NCBI GenBank assembly: GCA_963931925.1
Contig: OZ007579.1
Coordinates: 49,844,619 to 49,908,618 of the forward strand
DNA: 64,000 nt
Source of the DNA: Onchidella celtica
Lineage: Eukaryota; Mollusca; Gastropoda; Systellommatophora; Onchidiidae
Direction of reading: 5' to 3'
Shown here: positions 57,344 through 64,000 of the stretch, in pieces
Position numbering within the stretch: position 1 is the first letter of the stretch
How the letters are laid out: the number at the start of each line of letters is the position of its first letter
Made by a program: the position numbers and the translations under genes
The notes under the pieces: generated by a model
What the model was told of the DNA's origin: nothing
Databases searched by the model: none
The model's input: the letters and a program-made list of their open reading frames with translations, nothing else

Positions 57344-60300
57344 ATGGGGTGTATTATCGGAACAGTGAGTATACTTGGACTTATCTACAAATCTTCCAAC
57401 GCTGAATCAGTGAATGATAATAGTAAAAGTAGATCGAGATCTACAACAGCTGGTCCCCGCTTTAAACATGACTTCCTTGTTGCGTCTATGTCATTATCTC
57501 CTAAACCTGTGATTTTAACCAAGCTATAAGACTTTTGAACCCCAAGTTTAATCCACAATGTATCAATTAGTATCATGTATGACTAATTAATAGAAATTTT
57601 TAATGAAAATGAAGCTGAAATAAAGAGCGCTCAAACAAGTTTTATGAGTACATGATCTAGACTCTACCTATCGGAAATTATGGGATTCTTTTACTTCATG
57701 TTGCATTTCATTCATGTAAGAGTACAATAAATAAAAACAATGTATCATTTGTTGTAATTTCAGGCAGCATGCTGCTGTGGAAGTGCAGCTTGCAGTCTGT
57801 GCTGTGCTGCTTGTCCATCATGCAAGAACTCAACTGCTTCCAGAATTGGATATGCCCTGTTGTTGCTGGCAGGCTCCATTGTTGCTGTATTCATGTTGAT
57901 CCCAGATATTCGGGAGAAGCTGGGTGATGTAGGCTATGAATAATTTTCTTGAAAGATAAAAGTGATAAATCATGGGGTTCAGACTCCAAGACTGAACTGA
58001 AAAGCAGTGGAAGAAGTAGCTTAACCCTCGTCCTGCAGGAGGCTACTATATAAGTATACTGGCCTCCCCGCGTCAATATTGTGGCCTAATACTGCAAACT
58101 GGGTCCTGCGGGAGGCTAATATATTGTATATTTAACAATAGAACTTAATGCATATCATCACAAGTACTTTATCCAAATATCATAGGGGTCACTTACAATT
58201 TGTCCACCACTATTGTTGTTATTGCGTCCGAAAGTAAACACGATGCAAGTGTTCAAAAGGACCCAATTGACCCTACCGCCGAGGTTACCAGTAAAATGCG
58301 AACGAGCGACTGACTGGCCGCTGGCTATCCCCGCACGAGACATTACATGGGCGTATTCACTCAACGTGGGACGAGGGTTAACACGATTTGAAAATTATCG
58401 AAAGCTAAAAAATCTTGTTTCCATTTAAATTGTGTTTAGACGGCAGGTGCCACGAAATTGGCTGATACGGCTAGTCCAAGACCAAAGTTTCAAAATAAGC
58501 AGGCCTACCTAAAGCTAAAGGAAAAGTAAAAGTAAAGTTTTACAAGTACAGATAAGAGAAACTTAATTTTATTGACTTGTTGCTGAGCATTTATAGTGTA
58601 AACATTATATGATGAATAGACAATGGACAGTTTCCAGAGATTGGGGATATGCATTATGAACCAAATCGTTCGCATGTTATATCTCCAACCAGATGTAATG
58701 AAATTTTAGTTTTTCTTCAAACTGAGTGCCTGTTGTGTTTATTGAGCCTAAAGAGTTTGTCAGCTGAAGCCATTTTGAAATGTAAAAAATTCCCAAAACA
58801 CGTTATTTTCCCACTGGCTTTCATTGCTTACACAAGCATGAGCGCCTCTTTCTTTTAATGTTTTTCCAATCCCATTGTTAGACATCCTTGAAGTAACTGT
58901 ACCTTTAGATTCTTCCAATCAGCTTTCATCACAGGTAAGAAAAAGATTAGGTGCAATCCATTAGATCTTCTGAACTTCAATCGACCTTTGCTGTGTATTT
59001 CCGCTGTGGTTGGTTTTCAGGGCAGCAAGGCAAAACCATGCTGTATTTATAGGAGCTGAGGTGCGAGAACAGGTAATCCAAAATATAAATGGGAAATACC
59101 TTAGGTCAGTTCCATGGAACCAGCCAGATTGTATGGTTTAGCGAATGTATCAAAATGATTTTGAAGATGAGTTACATTGCTTTCATATTTAAAACTAACA
59201 TACCAGAGGAGCTGACTGCAAGCAATAATTCGATAGATTGTCAATTCTCCTGACCCCACACAAGATCCTAATTTAAAATTCCTTTGATCCCTCAGATACC
59301 AGGTTTGTGCTCAGGATTCATGGGTCGTGGTGATTCTATAATGAAAAAAGAGACTTGTGGCAGTGTGGTGGGTTTCCTGGCTGTCTACCGAGTGTGCTTT
59401 GCAATGGCAATGTTCTTTCTTTTATTTTGCGTCCTCATGATCCAAGTCAATTCTTCGAAAGACCCACGAGCAAAAATTCAGAATGGGTAAGTGCAAAAAA
59501 AATGTTTGTAATTTTGAATACACAATAAAATACATTTTATTTATTAGACAGTTGTGAATGAGTATGACACAATACATTGACACTATCTATAATTGGATTG
59601 CAGTATAATATAGGAACTTAAAGATTTTTTATTTTATTTTAAGTGCCATTAACTTTGCAAATCAAAAAAAAAAAACGAAGAAAGTCAGTGTCATGATTCG
59701 GATGTTGTTAAAACCCACGCAGAGAGTGAGTTGTTGTTGTTTTACCAGGGCCATCAGAAATTGGCTGGTGGCCTTGAACGGTCCTCGCCAAATTATAGTT
59801 GGTGAGTAAATAAATGTAAAGTTAAACTGTTAGATTCACGCTTGTGGGTTTTAATGTTCGTGATTAATAAGTAATGGAGTAGGGGTGAAACAAGGTGGGG
59901 CTAGTTGACATTGTTAAGTATGACTAGACAAGTTTTTGCACGTTAACTGGCTGGTAGAATAGTGCAGACGTATTACTACAATTAAAATGGTGGGAGGTTT
60001 CGACCTATGAGATAGCTGAACTAGTTGGGCCAGCGGACTAGCACGCTGGGTAGTTAGATAGTATATAACATCGTGTAACGTTCAGATTTAGTGAATACAG
60101 ACGAGCAGAAGCATCGTGCCGTGAAGTATCTCCGGTTGACCAGTACCTGAACTGTGTGCTTTGGAGACAAGAAGTCCTTGCTAACGGACTGACTGAGCTC
60201 TAGAAAGAAAGGTCTGAGTGGGCTGACCTTTGAAAGCCCACGCTGCGCTATATTGATGTTCGCGCCTACCAGTAGGCGTGAGCAATGGTAATATATCTTA

Positions 60301-61230
60301 TTTATTCAAGTATAATAGAGATCGGAGATAGAGAGAGAACTACAGCCTCATAGGAAGACTAAGGAAACCCCAGCTGGCACTCGACCACGAGTGTCCTGTA
60401 TCATAGATCTATTGCCATAGTATGATTGGAATAATATAGCACATTGTTGATGAATTGAATAGTGATTGTGCATAAAATATAGTCTTTTGGCAACTGCTTA
60501 AATTACCTACAAGCCGAAGAGTGCTTCTGTAGGCTTTGAACGTACTGGGCTCTCCTAACATTTAAGCCCATATGATTTATGGAGAGTTTGCCTGGCGACT
60601 GGCCAGTGGCGACTCAACTGTCACTTTAAATTGATATCTAGTTTCGTATAATATACCTATTTGCTATTGATTGCAGTACCTCCATAGTTACATGAATATC
60701 AGTTGGTTAAGTTATTAGAGTTTTTTTTTTGGTTTGGATATATACCCCTATTGTCTTCTGTTTTGTTATTAATATTTATGTAAACTATGGCCTGACCGGC
60801 CTGACATATATACGCTCTAGTTATTTAATACTTTTCTTGTGTGGTTGTGTCCGAGTGTGAGTTAGCTGCCTCTCGTGCAGTCGTAACATCCCCAAGACCC
60901 TAACTCTGCTCGTGACAGTCAGATTGAAAGGGAAAAAGAAAAATGCCCAGGTCTTTTGTATTCAGATTACTCATCTCATATAACCTAGATTTAGTTCTGC
61001 CTGAAGGCATTTTGGAGGTAGCATGCTGGCACCCATGATCTGATTCATGATTCATTCTTTTCTCACTGTTATCCTGAAGATTATATTAGATGGTCAAAGT
61101 TTTTTATCTATGATTTGAAGTACTAACGTTTTTGTATCTCACTTTCCACAGCTTTTGGTTTTTTAAGGTTTTGATCATGATTGGCATTTGCATCGGTGCA
61201 TTCTTCATCCCAGGAGGAGACTTTGCCCAT
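57344..61230 (+). CDS. Serinc: Serine incorporator (SERINC) family, exons 1-4
   Basis: Multi-pass membrane protein family (SERINC/TDE1). Exon 1 57344-57364 (MGCIIGT, donor GTGAGT). Exon 2 57764-57928 with the Cys-rich CCCGSAACSLCCAACPSC and the first membrane segment (YALLLLAGSIVAVFMLIPD), donor GTAGGC. Exon 3 59296-59486 with IPGLCSGF, membrane segment VCFAMAMFFLLFCVLMIQV and the family hallmark SKDPRAKIQNG, donor GTAAGT. Exon 4 from 61152 with FWFFKVLIMIGICIGAFFIP. Phases agree at all three junctions and no stop is seen. After FIPGGDFAH (61230) similarity stops with no GT donor, and no later exon (usual total about 450 residues) is found in the remaining 2.8 kb. The gene is either cut by a repeat here or continues beyond the window. 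Intron 3 contains a solo LTR. Confidence 0.88.
57929..59295 (+). other. SERINC intron 2
   Basis: No other gene recognised. An ORF at 58649-58858 has no known domain. Confidence 0.45.
59689..60917 (+). mobile_element. Solo LTR, family A, in SERINC intron 3
   Basis: 1,229 bp, TGTCATGATT...GCTCGTGACA, flanked by GTCAG (59684-59688 and 60918-60922). Uninterrupted sister of the LTR at 357-5781. Contains TATATAA at about 60060 and the GGCC-N5-GGCC motif at 60789-60801. Same strand as the host gene if the inferred orientation is right. Confidence 0.92.
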
Positions 61231-61349
61231 GCTAATTTGAATTTTATCCCGACACCCTCTTGTCGGTCGGCTGTTGGAACTTTGTTAAACCTAAACTCAA
61301 AAGCTTGCAGCTGGTGTTGGGGGACCGTGGTATCTTATTGTAAAAAAAA

Positions 61350-61535
61350 AAAATGTGGCAGGAGTAATTCGTTATTTGTGGTGCAATTTTGGCCATTTTT
61401 TTTTTTTTTGTTCTATGCTACAGCCTAAGTGATAGTTTCAAAAATTATAAAATTAATTTCCTTAAGTGTCAACCGATCCAGTCCAATCGCTTTTGTATCG
61501 ACCGATTGTGTTGATTCAAGTTTCAGGTATTTTTA
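61350..61535. repeat. Dispersed repeat shared with 40140-40345
   Basis: Aligns over about 190 bp with 40140-40345, including an A/T-run region. It begins about 120 bp after the last SERINC-like codon and may be part of the sequence that interrupts exon 4. The following 61540-61780 is not recognised. Confidence 0.6.
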
Positions 61536-61884
61536 AATAAAATAATAATAATTGGCTCTTTTCGTCTTGGCAGACGGTCAGCAGCTAAATAGTGTTTATG
61601 CTGCATGCCTGGGCTGTGGGTATGGAGAAAGTGCCTAGCCCATGGTGCACTTTTCCCCTCTCGACAGTGTTGATTTGATCCATTGGAACGACATGGTCGA
61701 TACGCGTGGAACCAACAGTGTTGCAGGAGGTGCATTCCTCCGTGTAATCTGCCTTTAGGGGTTCTTCCTATTTTTAATAATTGGTAATGAATTATATACA
61801 TTTTTTTTTTTGTTGGAGATATGGAGGGGGGAGGTGATGTGGCTGAATTTTAATCTATTAATTTTTAGTTTCAATTTTACCCAG

Positions 61885-61995
61885 GCCGCGGCCTGTACGG
61901 CCTGCTCTTTACGATTTCCAACTGCCAAAGTTTCCTTAACGTGCACACAGGCCCTCCGAATTTTTTGTCCTTATCCGAGAAGACTAGATTGTCGC
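61885..61995 (-). repeat. SINE body fragment
   Basis: Matches the body of the SINE at 9762-10008 without its tRNA-like head, and starts next to a GGCC-N5-GGCC motif (61890-61902). Confidence 0.55.
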
Positions 61996-62096
61996 GAATG
62001 TGGTTTACGTCAAACAACTGCAATTCAAGAGGAAAACCCATACTCGGCCAACACACTAAACTTTCATACTGGAATTAATTAAACAACTCAATTGAA

Positions 62097-63090
62097 ATAG
62101 TTTTGTAAGGCCTGTAGGGCCACAATAATGTATTGAGTTAGCTAAATAAAGATAACATATATATATAAAATGACTTTCAGGGTAACTGCAAAAACAATAT
62201 AATTTTAGAATGGACAAAAAGATCCTAGTACTAGATCAAATATAACTAATGACTCATAAGAAAATTAATACAAATTATAGTCTTCACTGTCTCAGCACAC
62301 GCCAAATCAATTGCAATGGCTCATGTCATAATTATATTATAATACTGGCACTGCCTGGCGGTGACTCTAGGAGTAGACTCCCATACTGCTGGTAACATCT
62401 GAATTCTGACATACAATTAAATGCATACCATTTTCCCTGGCTATCAAGAACGAGGGAATATCAACAAGAGCGTTGGATGGTGGACAAAGTCCGGGTAGCT
62501 ATTAGCTGGAGCTCGTCATTTCTAGGCTCCTCATATAGATGGACTGCTCTACTGCGTCTCTGTTTCGAGCTGACTCGAACAAGCCGACCACTTCGCAGTG
62601 GATACTTTTCTGCATGTGATGATGGACAGAGCTATTGAGATCTTTTTGTTTCTCGGGGGCCTCGGCATAATGCTGTTGGCCCCCTATTCTTGATTATGTT
62701 TCTCTCTTGTAATAATTCTCGTTTGCTCCGTTGTCGTCGTCCGTAGTCTCTTCTGGTCTTGGTTTTTATTTATTTTCTGGTGTGCGCCAAGGTAAGGGCA
62801 AGACAAGTGACAGGTGAAGGGAGATAAGCAGCTGATGGACAGAGGTTACGGGCTAACTTTTGTAATAATGTCTAGCTACCTGCAACTACCGTCCAAATCC
62901 TTGGATTTGATTGGTGCAGCCATGCAAGCTCATCTCGCCTTCACTAAGACAGACAAGGTCGTCTTCTAAATAGGTTAATCAAAATTAAATCCAAAATATT
63001 AAATGACTGTGCACAAAAAATTAACTCGTGCTTTCACGAACTACTGAATGTCAACAGTCAATTACAACCACCTCACACCCTCTAACAATG
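62097..63090. repeat. Diverged LTR-like sequence
   Basis: Contains GGCCTGTAGGGCC (62109-62121). A stretch at 62500-62640 resembles family C (GGACTGCTC...CTGCGTCTCT). At 62885-62945 a reversed copy of the E/C promoter block appears (CCGTCCAAATCC...GATTGGTGCA). Ends and target duplication not found. Confidence 0.4.
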
Positions 63091-63094
63091 TTAT

Positions 63095-64000
63095 TGTCAA
63101 GAATAGATTTAATTCATAAATGTTTCCACTGACTAAATTTTTGTGAGAGAGCAGTGAGTAATTTTTACAAACGTAATTATTGTGCGAGCCAGCATAACTT
63201 GGTCTCGTAAACAAGTTGTTTTGAACAGGTTTTTTTTATAATAGATAGACAGCAGATGTGGGGAAGGATAGACGGACAGCGTAGGTGTGCATGACTGAGC
63301 ACTTTTTATATCTCGTGTTTTGAACTAGGTTTAGTAGAGAGGGAAGGGGTGAGTAGGAATTAAATGTTATTGAGACGTCTGTTGACGTACAGAAAATCCG
63401 TGATCCAGAGTAAAAGCTCGGGGTTTTGAACATGTTAAGAATTTATTGCTATAAAATTTACATTATATTGTATTGAAGTAATTCGACCTTTGATGTCGAC
63501 CCAAGGTCGTTGCGTAGGGCTGTTACTTAAAATAACTCAGTTCGGCAGCTGAGCTAGAAGTGGTTGCACCAATCACAATCCAGGAATTAGACGGTAAGCT
63601 GCAGATGCAGTCCAGTATTTAAGGCCATACAGAACTTAGTTCTGGGCCACATGTAGACAATCCATTTACGAGGTGGTCGGCGATAGTCCTCAGCCAGATG
63701 AGAGACATAGAGACCCAGTTGAGCAGTCCATTGTGAGGAGCCTGATTTAAAGCTCCAGAGCCTAAGCTACTTGGTTTGATATAAACCCACAGCGTTTACA
63801 TCCAGCGCTCTCACTCCCAGTGAGGGCCGCATGGTGAGAGTCCATACTAATTTGTAATGATGAAAGTGAACCGTTCTACTTACTTTTGAAGACAGTTTCA
63901 GAGCTACCGCCAGACAACGCATGGTTGTACAAGCATTCTCCATGGCGTGTCTAGAGGAAATGTCCATATCATAACATGTCTCATTGAATTAATAGAATTT
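63095..64000 (+). mobile_element. Family C LTR, running off the window
   Basis: Starts TGTCAAGAATAG and is the reverse complement of 18747-19984 over its visible 906 bp, with high identity. CCAAT at 63569-63573 and TATTTAAG at 63616-63623 give the sense strand. About 330 bp and the right target duplication lie outside, so solo versus full-length status is unknown. Confidence 0.82.

Overview
The window looks like animal nuclear DNA made almost entirely of layered transposable elements, with one host-type gene (a SERINC family member) near the right end. Spliced genes with GT-AG introns, non-LTR retrotransposons with an APE-type endonuclease, Ty3/gypsy-like elements, an ISL2EU/Harbinger-like transposon with THAP and YqaJ genes, piggyBac, Helitrons and a tRNA-derived SINE all point to a metazoan. 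The combination suggests a lophotrochozoan, most likely a gastropod mollusc. That placement is inference from element types; no search was run.

Layout. 1-8.4 kb: a solo LTR (family A, TSD GTCTT) split by a 4.2-kb LINE on the minus strand, then a solo LTR of family B. 8.4-17.4 kb: a tRNA-derived SINE, a core-deleted piggyBac element with palindromic subterminal sites, two adjacent minisatellites, and two non-autonomous Helitrons in direct head-to-tail contact. 17.6-23.1 kb: a second copy of the same LINE, itself split by a family C solo LTR. 23.1-40 kb: an ISL2EU-like DNA transposon with a YqaJ-type nuclease (+) converging on a DDE transposase (-) with a separate THAP exon. Its nuclease gene holds a full-length family B LTR element (TSD GAGAG), whose 3' LTR holds an RNase H-type LINE (TSD of 11-13 bp), which in turn holds a 213-bp poly(A)-tailed insert (TSD of 14 bp). 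Its transposase side holds two more solo LTRs. 40.6-57.1 kb: a LINE fragment, then a rearranged cluster of family E LTR elements, with two copies in inverted order and a nested solo LTR. 57.2-61.2 kb: SERINC exons 1-4 with a putative promoter. A family A solo LTR lies in intron 3. 61.3-64 kb: repeat fragments and a family C LTR running off the window.

Main results. Both LTR families that carry pol (B and E) place integrase before reverse transcriptase, the order known from Gmr1-type Ty3/gypsy elements. Both E copies go from a charged coiled coil straight to the zinc knuckle, with no recognisable capsid. The 5-bp target duplications of one E element pair correctly only if about 4.4 kb has been inverted. 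A GGCC-N5-GGCC motif sits about 90-120 bp from the 3' end of several LTR families and also occurs in a SINE fragment.

Most coding regions are broken by stops, frameshifts or insertions. ORFs that look whole are LINE copy 1 (1491-4721, with an altered RT motif) and the ISL2EU transposase (35400-36683). The E element pol is one frameshift from open.
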